DNA of 64,000 bases from Sabethes cyaneus (GCF_943734655.1 NC_071354.1:231749206-231813205), one strand, 5' to 3'; positions 24,336-36,855 are shown, counted from the first letter of the stretch. Notes: generated by a model from the letters alone, not told the origin. Numbers and translations are program-made.

Positions 24336-24700
24336 CAACAATATCCCAGCAAACACCAACTCTTATATCAATGTACGAAAATTATCGTTATTGACTTTTA
24401 ATAAATTCAGTATCGTAAATATAGTCTAATGAAACGCGCGCAGGTTTATATTCTATCGTATTTGACGATACCAAGTGATTGACCTACGACTTTCAGTACA
24501 GAATTGTATAGCATAATAAAACTAATCACTTTGAGTCGGATCTTATCGCATACAAAGACTTATAAAGTTGAATTGTTAACGTATATTTTGTAGTACGTAT
24601 ATGGCCTCCAAAATAGTACGCATATGCTAGTTTTGTGCATCAGATACGATTTTTCAGGGTATATATAGGTACATTTGAACTTTGAACGTATGCAGTCCTC
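24336..24700 (+). repeat. AT-rich dispersed repeat, uninterrupted copy
   Basis: CCCAGCAAACACCAACTC opens the copy, with TTGTATAGCATAATAAAACT, GAGTCGGATCTTATC and GTACGCATATGCTAG in the same order as at 20025-20870. It is the inverse of 23497-23862. The two together form a widely spaced inverted pair about 0.5 kb apart. Confidence 0.7.
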
Positions 24701-24779
24701 CACTCTTTTTTCATCTTGCACGAAAGATTTGCAACAGACGACGAATAGGAATTCGGTACTTGGTCCTTCCAATCGCTGA

Positions 24780-26560
24780 ATTTTGCAGGTGGCAACTGGA
24801 AGCTGGAGCCCCGCAAACTTGCCATAGAACACAGAAGACAAGGTTTAGAAGATTTGCGACAGAAAAGGTCAGTTTTACCAGAGCGGAGGTACTATCAACG
24901 AAGCGGGTACGGGCTTTCTAGTGTTGGGCAGAATTCAGGATCACGCGATAGATTGGAAGACGACCAACGTGAAGATGTGTCTATTGAGGATAAAGAGCCG
25001 TCTCTCCAATTACAGCACCATCAACGTGCTCTACCCGCACGAAAGTAAATTCGATGACGAGAAGACAACAGCTGTTAGTCATCATGGATATGAACGCCCA
25101 GGTCAGCAGGTAAAAAACGAAAGACCGGTGATCTGGGGCCCGTACGTCCGCGTACCGACACGAACGATAACGGCTAGTTTTCCTAGTGATCCGGAACAAC
25201 TTTTTCCCACGCAGATAGCAACAAAACCTCCTGGAGATCACCTGACCAACGTACAATGAACCAGATTAACCACGTTGTCATAGACGACCGGTTCTTCTCT
25301 TACATCACAACCATACGTTTCCTACGGGGTGCGGATATTAACTCCGATCACTTAGTAGCCGTGTATACGTGTGTCTGTCAACCAATAACCAGCAATCTGC
25401 TAGGAATGCGAATACTGGATGAGGCTCTTATGCGGAATTACATGCTTCAACCCTCGAAGACGGTTGGGACAGAATACGCTCCGTCGTCGGACGGACAGGC
25501 TGCTATCATGGTACCAGGTAAAGAGCCCGGGGGTATACGAAATGATTGTGAAATGCCAATAAGCGATTCGGTGGAGCGGAATAAAAAATGGCTTGGAAAA
25601 ACTATCTAAGTATTGCCACTAGGGAGAATTAGGCCAAATACCGACGAGCAAGGAACCAGTTAACCACGATTATGAGAAGTAAAAAGCGTCAGAAGGAGAA
25701 CAGATATCGTAAAGAATTATAACAATTAATCTGAACTAATGACACGCAAAAATGTTACCAGAAGGTGAACTCGTAACGGCGACACACCGAAACCTAATAT
25801 GTGGTGGAACGAGTGAGGAATCTAATCACAAACGAGCGTTGAATGGTCAACAAGTGGAAGCAGTTCGTCGATGATCACCTCAATGGCGAAGTTGCAGAAG
25901 TAGCCGAAACGGAAGTTATCCTTAGAGTACCTATGAATGATAGTAATGTCCCAGCACCTGATCTCCGAAAAGTCGGGTTGCTGAAGACCAACAAAGCCGC
26001 TGGTAATGACCGCCTACCGGCATAGCTTTATGGAAGGAGCATCACATCTTTATTAATTTCAAAGCAGCATTCGATACAGTCAATCGAGACAAGCTATGGC
26101 AGATAATGCACGAACACGGTTTTCCGGATAAACTGACGCGACTCAGAGCTACACTGGATCGAGTGATGTGTTCACCCTGCATGCTGTTCAACATCGCTCA
26201 TGACGGTGTGATCCGTTGAGAGGCTATACAAACAAGGGGCACCATACCATTTCACCATAGGTAGCCAACTCCCAGGTTTCGCCGATGACTTTGATATCAT
26301 AGCCAGGAACTTTGCGACGGCGGAGACAGTCTACGCCAGACTAAAAGCAGAGTCTAGGAGAATTGGGCTAAAATTAAATGTGTCGAAGAGGAATATGAAT
26401 ACTTGAATACATGAAAGGAAGAGACCCAAAGGAGAAAAACACGCACCTCCCACCGACTTTTACCGTTAACGGTGAAGAACTAGAAGTGGTAGATGACTGA
26501 GGACAAGAACACTAGTAAGGAGATCCAGCTGCGCGTTCAAGCGGGAAATCCCGCCTACTT
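24780..26560 (+). pseudogene. RTE-type LINE, decayed endonuclease and RT
   Basis: From GTGFLVLGRIQDHAIDWKTT (24905-24965) through LLRIKSRLSNYSTINVLYPH to MNQINHVVIDDRFFSYITTI and RGADINSDHLVAV (25256-25370) the frames follow the apurinic-type endonuclease of RTE elements. IDDRFF and DINSDH are its last blocks. Then come KTNKAAGNDRLPA (about 25985), INFKAAFDTVNRDKLWQIMH (about 26053) and a damaged GFADD-like block (FADDFDII, near 26278). Large deletions separate the pieces. The sequence differs from the RTE copies at 2.8 and 38 kb, so this is probably a second RTE family. Confidence 0.75.
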
Positions 26561-28951
26561 TGTCCTTCGCAAAACGAACCTTTTATGAAGAACGTACACT
26601 TTAAAAGCAGTATTTGCCTATCCATATGGTTATATTTTTCAACGAGATGCAATTCGTTGAGTGTACGTGTAACTTAATGTACAAATAAGTATACAAATTG
26701 TATGATACTTATCCTGAAGTGATTTCTCAATAACTACTGAAAATGTAAATCCGACAGTTCTCTATTGTATTTTTGTGAAGTTGTTTCGTACGCCAACCAA
26801 CCGGTGCCTTGCAGATTTATCATTGCTATGAATTTTTCCATCCAATTGTTCACTTCGTGTTGCCGGGCAGGTACCAATTTTCGTAATTCGGATATTGCCG
26901 CTATCATAGCCTTCTTTGTTGACTTTCATCCTTGTCTGGGTAAATACCACTATTTATTTTAGCAGACCATCATCCGAACGCCACGCCGCGAGCTGCAGCT
27001 GGTGTTCTGCTTCAACTTCTGCCGAATTCTGCTTGCTATTTGCCTCGCCTCGCGAAACAGAGGTCAATACAACAGCTCAGTCTACCAAACACTCTACAGG
27101 CTTTCATAATTATGCTATTTATATTAACATTTTTAATTTCGCAAAAATGAAAAAAAATTGAAAAGTTGACGATTGAAGTTGAGCGTCAGTCGAACTGTGC
27201 CGACTGAGTTTCAAAGTTAATTAGGTCAGTTCTCTCTAATTAATTAAAACTACGAATTGGAAACACTGTTGAAGTTAATATAGGAAATGAGTTCTCTCAT
27301 TAACCTATTGAAAATGAATTGTTACGATATTATTTCTTTATGAATCTAATCAAATTACAAATAATTAACAAAATAAATTTATTCAAATTCCAATTTCCCA
27401 TGAAAACATATTGAAAATTAGACTCTTTACTTAATGAGCAGCAACTATTGAACAAAAGAGCCTATAAAAAAACTGCTCCACTAATAATTTGATATCCCAC
27501 ACGGGGCGAAAATACCTTTCGCCTACTGCGCCCTCACAACAGTAAGCACACATGTTGAATAGTCATCACCCATTATACCGTATGATATGTCGGGCCCCAT
27601 ACAAAAGCAACGGAGTTCATTCATATATTTTTCTATGCTATTTTTAGTGTTTTCATTCATCGGCGGCCTGCAGTAGCTGCCGTTTATTCTGAACCACTTC
27701 GTTCAGGACTTAAAAAAAATACTGCAACCCACCCCCGTTTCACCCCTTTTTTTCGAGACTTGACGATGGATGGTAGCAGGTTGCATGCCCCCTTGTCGCC
27801 GGGGGTGACGGGGCGAAAAAAACCCATTTGCAAAGCTTCGTAATGCCTTTGAAACCCGTGGGTTTGCGAGCACTTGCTGTGCGGCGCTGTTGATGAATTT
27901 TTCCGGAGTTATTTCAGGAAACCTTTTTATACTTTTTTTACTCGCCGCCCGCTGAGCTACTCCGCTACGCCGGAATCGGTTTTGAATCATAACAAAAAGG
28001 CCGACGAACGATTTTGTTGTGCTACTTGAATTTAGAGATATATATTTTTTTTTCGCCGGTTACACACTAAACTGTGTGTCTGTGTAGAATTGGTTTTGGG
28101 TGAAATCGAAAATGTCTGATGTTTGGATTTACATTCGTTCGGTAGGGGTTCAAAATCTCCACTAATAACGAACTAAAATGGCAGGTTAGCTGGTTCATTT
28201 TTTTCGTGAACTTTGTTAAGAGTATGACTCAGAGTGGGGTGGAAATATTTCGCTATTACGGACGGACGACAATAAAGGACCTACCTGCCAATATTGTAAG
28301 CTTTGCTTTACTGTGCCGTTTTTATGTGGCGTAAAATCCTCTACGTTTCATAACATGCGAAGCATAAAATATTCCGGCCCTTGCTTGAAAACATTCCAAC
28401 AATTCAATGGTTTATTCCATTGTAGACGGAAAACAAACAGATTTTTTCGCTTACAACTGATTTCTGTTTCTCTCCCCCTCTCGCTAACGGAATTACACGG
28501 ACAAAACTTTATAATCACTTTGTTAGTTAGTTAGTTAGTAGGAACGGCTAGTCCAGTCAATAGATGAAATTTTTATGACCTGAGCACAACTGGATGACAT
28601 CGTTAGTAATGGCACTGTAAGCGGCTTTGGTGATTCCTAGTTTTCGAAATCCAATAAGCACTGTTGCTCGGAAAATAAAAAGCATTAATTTGCCTCCGGT
28701 TTATGTGATTCAACTTGCAACACCTCCTATCGGACTATAATGTTTCCTGGCCCTGCTGCCGACCTACCGTTTGAACTACTGAAAAAGCTAAGCGGCGAAA
28801 AGGGCAGAAAAAGCTTCTCTGTAAAGTACTGTATACAGCCCTTTTTGTGGAAACACAACCACCACTGGCGTGCACAGGCACCACAGGATGGGGCACACTA
28901 GAACACTTCTTTTTTTATGAAAATATAATGAAGGTTTCTCGCAAACCACAA
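26561..28951. other. No gene recognised
   Basis: Mixed AT-rich sequence with a GC-richer patch at about 26960-27060 and another at about 27700-27980. The latter is open for 95 codons on the minus strand (27703-27990) but has no motif. A short (TTAG)n run lies at about 28522-28538. Nothing coding is supported. Confidence 0.45.
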
Positions 28952-29068
28952 CAATAACAATTTGGGTTTTATTACACTCTTATGTTTTATTACACTCTTA
29001 CATCAAAGACCAAAGTTGGTCATTAAAACCGCCATAAGAGTATAATAAAACTCACATTGTTGCTTGGG
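28952..29068. mobile_element. MITE, AACAATTTGGGTTTTATT family, copy 1
   Basis: AACAATTTGGGTTTTATTAC at the left and AATAAAACTCACATTGTTGC at the right are imperfect inverse termini around a GACCAAAGTTGGTC centre. The word TTTTATTACACTCTTATG is tandemly duplicated in the left arm. The same element occurs at 61294-61399. It is non-coding. Confidence 0.8.
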
Positions 29069-29223
29069 ATAGTTATATATAGAGGATATAGAGGAGAACC
29101 AGAAAACCATCAAAACTTGTGGTGGTTTTATTATAGTTATAAGGGACTCTTGGACATTGAATAGATATCGATAAAAATTACCAGTTTGAAGACATTTGGA
29201 AATATTCTAGAGAACCTTCTTTA

Positions 29224-31500
29224 GTGTGGGCACTAGCGTGCGCAGCGTTTTCCGCCTTCGCCTGTTCTATTTTTCCTCTTTTTGATGAATCGTTTTTACT
29301 TCTTTTCTGTCACATTTATTCCATTATTGGCTGCCATCTCTCCCTTTCCTCTTTGGTTATCCTTCTATATTTCCTGTTTGTCGTCCTTTTCTTTTCCATT
29401 TTACCTTTTTCGTTTTACGTTCGTCTTTCCTGTTTTTCTTGTCTTTCCACTTTTTTGTCACTTCGTTTTACATTTCTACTCCATTTGACCCTTTTTTCTG
29501 ATTTCCTCGTTTCCTCTATCGGTTTTCTTTTTACTGTCTTGCTGTCTTGCTACTCATCTGTCTGTCTTGCTACTCATCTTTTCCCTTACGGTTTCTCTAC
29601 TTTTCCCTCTTTTTTCTATTCCACATTCCCTCTCTTGTCTCGTTTTCCTTCTTTTTCTCCCTCGTTTCGCTCTTTTCTCTTTCTCTATTATTCCTTTCCA
29701 CTTCATTTTCTGTCCCGTTTTTTACCGTTTTCTTTTGTTTCGTTTTTTCTCTTCCGTTTTAGCTCGTTTTCAGGTCCAGATTTTCTCTTTCGCTGTCTCG
29801 TTTTCTTTCCATTTATGATCTTCATTTTCGATCGCCTTTCCTTCGGTTTCTTTATCGTTTTTCTTTGTATTCTCTAATTTTTCACTTTTGTTTTATCTTT
29901 TCTTGTAGTTTGTTTTTCTTTTCTTTGTTTCCTATCCTATTTCTTCCTTTTTTTACCCCATTTTTTTTGAGTTTTCTTTATCATTTTTCCTTATTTTCTC
30001 TAGCTTTTCTCTAGCTTTTCTAGCCATTTACCGTATGGTTTTTTTTTCATTTTATCTTTTCCTTTCCTCCTTTTTTATTCTGTTTCGCCTATTTAATTTT
30101 CCACGTTCCTCTTTCTCCGTTCCTTTTCTTTTCGTTGTCTGTGTCGCTTTCACCCTTTTACTGAGTAGAGAATCTCCTCCGTTCCGTTTTTTGTCTTACT
30201 TCTTCCGTTTTCTTCGTTTTCAGGCCAATTTTCCTCTGTTTCGGTCTTGTTTTTGTCATTTTCTGTCTGGTTTAAACTTTTTCGGTCTCGATTTCCGTCT
30301 TTTTTTTTGCTTTTAATTCCTTTTATATTCCGTTTTCATCTGCTTAGTTCTTCCTCTTACTATGTCGCGTTATGCTTTTGTTTTCTGTTTTATCCTTTAT
30401 GTTCTTTCTTTTTTAGTTTTTCTCCATTTTTTTCCTTTTTCTGTACCGTTTCCCTCTATTTTTGTTTTCATTTCTCCAGTTTTTCGTTTTCTTTTCCACC
30501 TACGCATTCCCATTTTTCTTCTTTTTTGTTCTATTTTCCACCTTATTTGTCCGGTTTATCCTCATTTTATTTCTCGCTCCTCATTTTCTTTATGCTTCTT
30601 TTTTTACTCTAATTTTTCTTCTTTTCACTCCCGCTCTTCATCGTTTTCTGCAAAGTTCGCGTCCCTCTTTTTATTTTCCAATTTCTTCTTTTCCTCTTTT
30701 TTCTTTTTATGTTCCGTTTTTCCTCCCATTCTGTCAAGTTTTTTCTTTCGCTTTTCTTTTTCCATGCCAGATTTTAACTTTTTTTCACTTTTTCTCTTCT
30801 ATCCTTTTTCCATCTATTCAAGACTATAGGCTTGAAACTACACTTGAAAATAAATTTAAAAGTGGGCTTGAAATTGGACTTGAAAATGGAACAATTTTCT
30901 TAATCTGTTTTTCCTGTTTTTCTTGTCTTCTTATTCTCATTTTTTGTCCCACCTTTTTCCTTTTATACTCCATTTGAACTTTGTTTTCCGATTTCCTTGT
31001 TGCATCTATTAATTTTCTCTCTCGCTGTTCATCTTTTCCTTTATGGTTTCTCTTCTTTTCCCTCTTTTCTTTTGTTCCGTATACCTGCCACGTTTTTCCT
31101 CTTGATCTCTCTCACTCCGTTGTTTTCTATTCCTCTATCCCTTTTCGCTTCATATCCTGTCCCGTATTTTCACTCTTTGCGCGTCTTTTTTCTCCCGTTT
31201 TACTTTGTTTTCAGATTCGTTTTTCCTCTTTTCCAGTCAATTTTATCGTTTTTCCTTCTTTTCTCTAGTCTTTTCTTAGTCCGTTTTCCTTTTCTTCTTT
31301 TTCTATCCCATTTTCACAATTTTTGCCCTATTTTTTTAGTGTTTCTCGTTTTGTTGATCGTTTTTTCTAATTTTTCTTTTCCGATTTATCGTATTCTTTT
31401 CTCTTTCGTTTTACCAATTCTTTTTTCCTTTTGTGTCCCGTTTGATCTATTTTATGATTTTCCTCGTTTTCTCTTTTTTGTCGCCTTTCTGGGGCGAACC
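29224..31500 (+). repeat. 2.2-kb polypyrimidine tract with long-range internal duplication
   Basis: Almost every base on the plus strand is C or T, with scattered single purines. Long open frames (up to 217 codons, all Phe/Ser/Leu/Cys/Pro) follow from this composition and are not genes. Phrases recur at long range: CATCTTTTCCCTTACGGTTT (29575) and CATCTTTTCCTTTATGGTTT (31030) sit in matching contexts, with a weaker echo near 30030. The tract has therefore grown by segmental duplication and decay. Such tracts can adopt triplex DNA. Confidence 0.85.
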
Positions 31501-31526
31501 AACTAACGGTTGAAAGCCCCATCAAA

Positions 31527-33655
31527 TCTATACCTATAAAGAAGGATTTCTGTCTGTCTGTCTGTCTGTCTGTCCGTATGTTCCTTATAGAATCGAAAAC
31601 TACTGAACCAATCGGCATGAAAATATGCATGTAGAGGTATTTTGGGGCCAGGAATGATGGTTAGTGATGGTTTAGTGATGGTTAGAAACCCCTCCAACCA
31701 CTAAGAAGGGGGGCTCCCATACAAATGAAACACAAATTTCTGCGTAACTCGACAACTAATCAAGCAAATAGAACCAAATTTGGCATGTGGGTGTTTTCGG
31801 TGACAAGAATTTATTATATGGTAAATTGAGACCCCTCCCCTCTTTATAAGGGGAATTATAACTCCTCTTCTCTTTAAAAGGGGGGGCTTCCATACAAATT
31901 TCCTCATAACTCGAGAACTAATCAAGCAAATGGAACCAAATTTGGCATGTGAAAGTTTTCGAGGGCAAGAATATTTTCTATGGTGAATTAGGACCCCTCT
32001 CAACTTTAAGAGGGGGGGCTCCTATACAAACGAAATACAAATTTCCTCATAACTTGAGAACTAATCAAGCAAATGGAACAAAATTTGGCACGTGGGTGTT
32101 TTTGGAGACAAAATTTTTTTCTATGATGAATTGGGACCCCTCTCCACTTTAGGAAGGGGGGCTCCTATACAAATGAAATGCATATTTCCTCATAACTCGA
32201 GAATTAATCAAGCAAATGGAACCAAATTTGGCATGTGAAAGTTTTCTAGGGCATGAATATTTTCTATGGTGAATTAGAACCCATCCCCACTTTAAGAGGG
32301 GGGGCTCCTATACAAACGAAATACAAATTTCCTCATAACTCGAGAAATAATCAAGCAAATGGAACCAAATTTGGCACGTGGGTGTTTTTGGAGACAAAAA
32401 TTTTTTCTATGGTAAATTGAGACCCCTCCCCTCTTTATAAGGGGAATTATAACTCCTCTTCTCTTTAAAAGGGGGGCTTCCATACAAATTTCCTCATAAC
32501 TCGAGAACTAATCAAGCAATTGGAACCAAATTTGGCATGTGAAAGTTTTCGAGGGCAAAAATATTTTCTATGGTGAATTAGGACCCCTCCCAACTTTAAG
32601 AGGGGGTGCTTCTACACAAATAAAATACAAATTTCCTCATAATTCGAGAACTAATCAAGCAAATGGAACCTTATTTGGCATGTGGGTGTTTTTGGAGGCA
32701 ACCATTTTTTCTATGATGAATTAGGACCCCTTACCTTTTTAAGAGGGGGGCTCTCATACAAACGAAATACAAATTTCTTCATAACTCTAGAACTAATCAA
32801 GCAAATGGAACCGAATTTATCATGTGGGTGTTTTTGTAGGCAAGAATATTTTCTATGGTATATTTTCTATGGATTTCCCCACTTTAAGAGGGGGGGGGAC
32901 TCCTATACAAATGAAAAACAAATTTTCTCATAACTCGAGAACTAATCAAGCAAATGGAACCAAATTTGACATGTAAGTGGTTTTGGGCGCAAGATTTTTT
33001 TCTACGGTGAATTGAGACCCCTCTCTTCTTTAGAAAGCGAGTTATGGCCCATCTCCCCTTTAAGAGGGTGGGCTTCCATACAAATGAAATGCAAATTTCC
33101 TCTTATCTCGAGAACTAATCAATCAAATAGAACCAAATTTGGCATGTGGGAGTTTTAGATGGCAGAATTTTTTTCTATGGTGAATTACGACCCCTTCCCC
33201 TTTTAAGAGGGGAGCTCCCATACAAATGAAATTGAAATTTCCTTATAATTTGAGTACTAATCAAGCAAATGGAACCAAATTTAGCATGTAGGAGATTTTT
33301 GAGTCTTGAATTTATTTTATGATAGTTAGAGACCTCTCACCCCTGTGGTAGGGGGATATGGACTCTCATACAAATAAAACAGAAATTTTTGCGAAACTCA
33401 AAAACTAATCCAACTCGAGAAATTCGAGACTCTTCCATAAAACATTAATCAATAACAAGACCACAAAAACTATCTATAGTAACACTAGATCATTCAGGAC
33501 GAGCCGGTCGCGAGTGTTGCCGGTGACCCGCCGTCAGAAGCGCCGCCCACTGGGGGGCTTGCAAAACTCGAGAAGTGACAAAGATCATCCGAGATTCATG
33601 ATTTATGTACAACATAGGTTAATTTGTGGCAATACGAAGTTTGTCGGGTCAGCTA
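31527..33655 (+). repeat. Dispersed repeat with 11 tandem units of about 140-170 bp
   Basis: It opens ATCTATACCTATAAAG and a (CTGT)n run (31549-31576), and it ends GTTTGTCGGGTCAGCTAGT. In between, 11 units each carry ACCAAATTTGGCATGTG (near 31771, 31931, 32078, 32218, 32361, 32523, 32665, 32808, 32957, 33130, 33270), a GACCCCTCCC..TTTAAGAGGGGG block and CATAACTCGAGAACTAATC. A block of about 592 bp (near 31780-32080) recurs almost unchanged at about 32370-32640. A second, inverted copy with the same opening lies at 51125-52287. The TC start and CTAG/T end are Helitron-like, but no clear 3' hairpin was seen. Confidence 0.75.
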
Positions 33656-33688
33656 GTGTAATATAAAGCTATATCTTTCCTACCATCG

Positions 33689-34320
33689 CACTATGAGTAA
33701 AAACGAGCGAAAAAACAGACGCTATCAAGATACGGTCTGCATGCTGATAAAATATACGTGATCTTATGTAAAATTTTCCGGAGAATCTCGTGGTGCCCAC
33801 CCCTTTCCTGTTTGCCATCGGAAAGTGCTCCATTTTGCACATTTTTCCTTATTTTTAACATTTTTTTTCGCACTTTTTGAGCTATACCAAGCAAGATTTT
33901 GAGAAAACAAAACTTAAAAACCTGTGTTTTTGTGCAAAATGGTTCGCAAAATCGAATAGAGTTTACCCCATTCAGTTTAGAGCACAATATTTTTGTTTTG
34001 TTAAACTCGCATTAGGTAATGGTCGGCTTGACCATACCAAACGGGAACTCAACCAATAAAATTAATGTGCTCTAAACTAAATGGGGTAAACCCTAATCGA
34101 TTCTGCGGACTGCTGTGCAGAAAAAAATATCAAGTTTTTAAGTTTTTTTTCTCGAAATCTAGCATGGTATAGTCCAATAAGTGTGAAAAATATTAAAAAT
34201 AGGAAAGGGGTAGGCACCACGAGATTCTCCGGTAAATTTTACATAAGATCACCTATATTTTATCAACCTGCAGACCGTACCTTAATTGCCTCTGGTTTTA
34301 GCTCCTTTTTGCCCATAGTG
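33689..34320. mobile_element. Foldback MITE, Transib-like ends, 632 bp
   Basis: CACTATGAGTAAAAACGAGC at the left and the inverse of CACTATGGGCAAAAAGGAGC at the right start inverted arms of almost 300 bp. Inner landmarks include AGAATCTCGTGGTGCC and TTTACCCCATTYAGTTTAG. The centre is the TTAGGTAATGGTCGGCTTGA region. The ends fit the CACWRTG consensus of Transib, and CATCG/CAACG (33684-33688, 34321-34325) would be a 5-bp duplication with one mismatch. It is non-coding; the arms are diverged, so it is fairly old. Confidence 0.75.
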
Positions 34321-34325
34321 CAACG

Positions 34326-34997
34326 GTGTAATCAATTGAACATTGATTTCATTTAGATCCAATTTAAACGATGTTGATGTCCGGTATGAAAAGTGTTACA
34401 GAAAAAGCGCAACCGTCCTTTTCGTACATGGCGCCGGGTGTGGTTTTCCTTTGTATTTACTCATATATTATTCTACACGCGATCATGACGCAAACTATTT
34501 TGGAAAGGGAGAGTGTCTGAAGAATGATTAATTGGAGTGATGGTGGCTTGATCACGAGACTTACCGGAGCGGCTGGCGGCAACGCACTGCTTGTTTCTAT
34601 CGCACTGACCGAGTAGATAACCGTCTATCTTCTCGGCGGTAGAAACAAAGAGCAGTCATACAAAAATGGTATCGTCGTAATGTGTGGTGCGTATACACAT
34701 GGATTGGAAGAAATTTGGGAGAATAAAACAAAACTAGGTATTGGACTGCCCAATATAACGGGCGGCAATAGTTTAGGGAGTATAAAACATTGGGGTACCA
34801 ACCGAAAGAGCGCGGGGGCGAGTCCCCTTATAAATCTAAATTTTCCAGTTCATCCAATTAATCATTCTTCACATCAGACACTTCCTTCCTTTCCAAAACA
34901 GTTTACGTCGTAACCGCGTCATGAGTCAAATACGTGTAAATAAAGAGATAAAAAACTATATTTCGATAGTACTCAGCTAGTATGGAGTAAAATTCAT
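34326..34997. other. No gene; short imperfect hairpin
   Basis: GCACTGCTTGTTTCTATCGC (34589) and the inverse GGTAGAAACAAAGAGCAGTC (34637) form an imperfect stem around TAGATAACCGTCTAT. Nothing coding was recognised. Confidence 0.4.
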
Positions 34998-35150
34998 AAA
35001 ATTCATTCAGCACCAAGAATAGAGGGGCCCAACGTGCTAGATGGCTCGACAAGGCTGAGGCCGATTTGCGTGTGTCGAGACGTTCAACTAATTGGCTACC
35101 TGTAGTCCAGGACCGAGTTGATACGGCAAGAACCATCCCGGCTCTGCGCT
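34998..35150 (+). pseudogene. LINE C-terminal relic
   Basis: The frame NRGAQRARWLDKAEADLRVS, RRSTNWLPVVQDRVD ends at a stop near 35153. RxRWLDxxExDLR followed by NW...QDR is the end of the RTE-type second domain, also seen at 55090-55160. Only the last 50 codons remain. Confidence 0.65.
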
Positions 35151-35153
35151 GTT

Positions 35154-36231
35154 AGAAGTAAGAAGTAAGCAAAAAGAACGAAGTGTGGAGTACAGAAAAA
35201 TACCTAGACGGTATCTCATATTCGCAGCGATAATCTCCTTACAAAACAACTCACACAAAATCGAGAAAATATTACTTTAAGATTGAAATCAACTAACACT
35301 TGTCTTAAGTGCACTAAAATCAAACTCAAATTAGAATTGAATAAATTATATCAAAATAATTAAAAAAAAGTCTACTGCGTTTTGGAGAATTTCATTGATC
35401 CACCTTCTGCCAAGATCTGGCCACGCCAGTGCAAACTGCAGTCCAGTACAGTAACGAGCCAGTCCCGTCAGCCAGCCAGCCCGGCAGCCGGGCAGGGTGT
35501 TTCTCCAGTCGGATTTCAGCTCAACGATAATCACCAATTTGTGAGTTTTCTTTCCGGTCGGTGCTGCTGCAGCAGACCAACCAATTAGGTGTAGGTAGGT
35601 ACCCATTGCCGAACAAACCCCGACAGCTCGGACGATAAAATATTTCGTGAGCAAAGTGCTTAAATAAAGCAGCCAATTTTTACGAAGAATGCACGCGAAT
35701 CACAATCACAAATTGTTGGCACTAATTGAATAAGTCAAGCCGTGTACCGTGCGCTTCCACTGGTCATTGCCCTTCCGAGTTCACTCTGAGGTGAAAGTGG
35801 ATGGAAACGCATGGTGTTTTACACGTCGTGAACTGTTACTGCCTTAAATTGAATCCCACATCGATTTTAAGTAGTTTAATATTAAGACAGGACTTTATGG
35901 AACATCAAAAACATTCCGGACAACAAATTAGTGGTCTGTACATTTAATTAACATTTATAACATTACTCGTTACACGTGACGCATCTCAGTCTATTAAACT
36001 TATACAGCGAATTTGTACATACAGGCAATTAATAAGGTTCGAACTAGCCATTCGATCCGATTCATCTCTTGCTTCGTGACGGCAAGATTTCCCAATATAG
36101 CCTTAACCGCTGCTGGAACGCCACGCCAGAACAGTAGTCGTGGGTCGTCGTCGAATCGTTTCGACGTTTCGATGAAGCTAAATTGTGATGAGTATTCATT
36201 CATGCAAGTTGAGTTGAATTGAGTAACAAGT
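35154..36231. other. No gene recognised; 3' flank of the EGF gene
   Basis: A stretch rich in CAGCCAGCCCGGCAG words (about 35455-35500) lies between the LINE relic and the last exon of the minus-strand gene. It would include that gene's 3' UTR if the read-through terminal exon is correct. No poly(A) signal was assigned with confidence. Confidence 0.4.
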
Positions 36232-36855
36232 TTAATAGTATGACCGCGGTGGTCGGTGAGCGTGATGCCGATGATGCACAAGCCAATAATGGAAGATGTC
36301 GGTGGTGCTGGTGCCGGTGCTAGTGTGCTCGGCTATATGATTGCTTTGGCTTTGATCGTCCGCTCCCGCCTCATCTCCATCAGCATCCTGTTCGGTGTCG
36401 TCCTCTTCCGAGCAGTCCCAAATGTGAATGATGGTGGACGTTCGATGCGGATGTGGACCATTCGGCGGGAGGCGGTTCGGTATGATGTGATTCCTATGGT
36501 TATTATTATTATGACTATTGCTTTGAAAGTGATGATTATGATGGCTTTGTTTATTTTCCGCGGATGACATGCTGTTGCTTGCGTGATTGTGTTTGTGCGT
36601 GTGCGGAGGAGAAGCGATGGTGGCGTTGGTGACGGTCGAATTTCCATCGGAGGTGACGCCAACGTCCGCCGGTGGGATGGTGGGCGTAGATGGCCTGATG
36701 GCGGCGGCGCTGCCATCACCACGATTAGATTTATGCGATGGCCCGTAGCTTTGGCTGGCAATTTTTCGGCTTTGGTTATGATGGTCGTGCAGAGGCAGCG
36801 GCTGCTCGTGATGGCGATGCCAAATGGTGTGAAAAATTATGTGCAGTCTACTTAC
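36232..36855 (-). CDS. Possible 3' extension of EGF-gene last exon (His/Asn-rich tail)
   Basis: If the GT donor at 36855 is not used, the frame of the preceding exon stays open for another 207 codons and stops at 36232. The predicted tail is hydrophilic and low-complexity: His-rich and Asn-rich runs (HHNHHFQSNSHNNNNHR), a single acidic patch (WDCSEEDDTEQDADGDEAGA), and a final PPRSYY. No domain is recognisable. Other frames on both strands are also open here (142 and 103 codons), which weakens the evidence. The region is less AT-rich than the flanking intron, which supports an exon. It is either the true C-terminus or intron. Confidence 0.45.
   Translation of the reverse strand, partial: VSRLHIIFHTIWHRHHEQPLPLHDHHNQSRKIASQSYGPSHKSNRGDGSAAAIRPSTPTIPPADVGVTSDGNSTVTNATIASPPHTHKHNHASNSMSSAENKQSHHNHHFQSNSHNNNNHRNHIIPNRLPPNGPHPHRTSTIIHIWDCSEEDDTEQDADGDEAGADDQSQSNHIAEHTSTGTSTTDIFHYWLVHHRHHAHRPPRSYY

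Noticed and set aside
29224..31506. Several 120-217-codon frames rich in Phe, Ser and Leu that resemble membrane proteins
   Set aside because: The polypyrimidine composition produces TTT/TCT/CTT codons in all frames. There is no start context and no domain, and overlapping frames are equally open.
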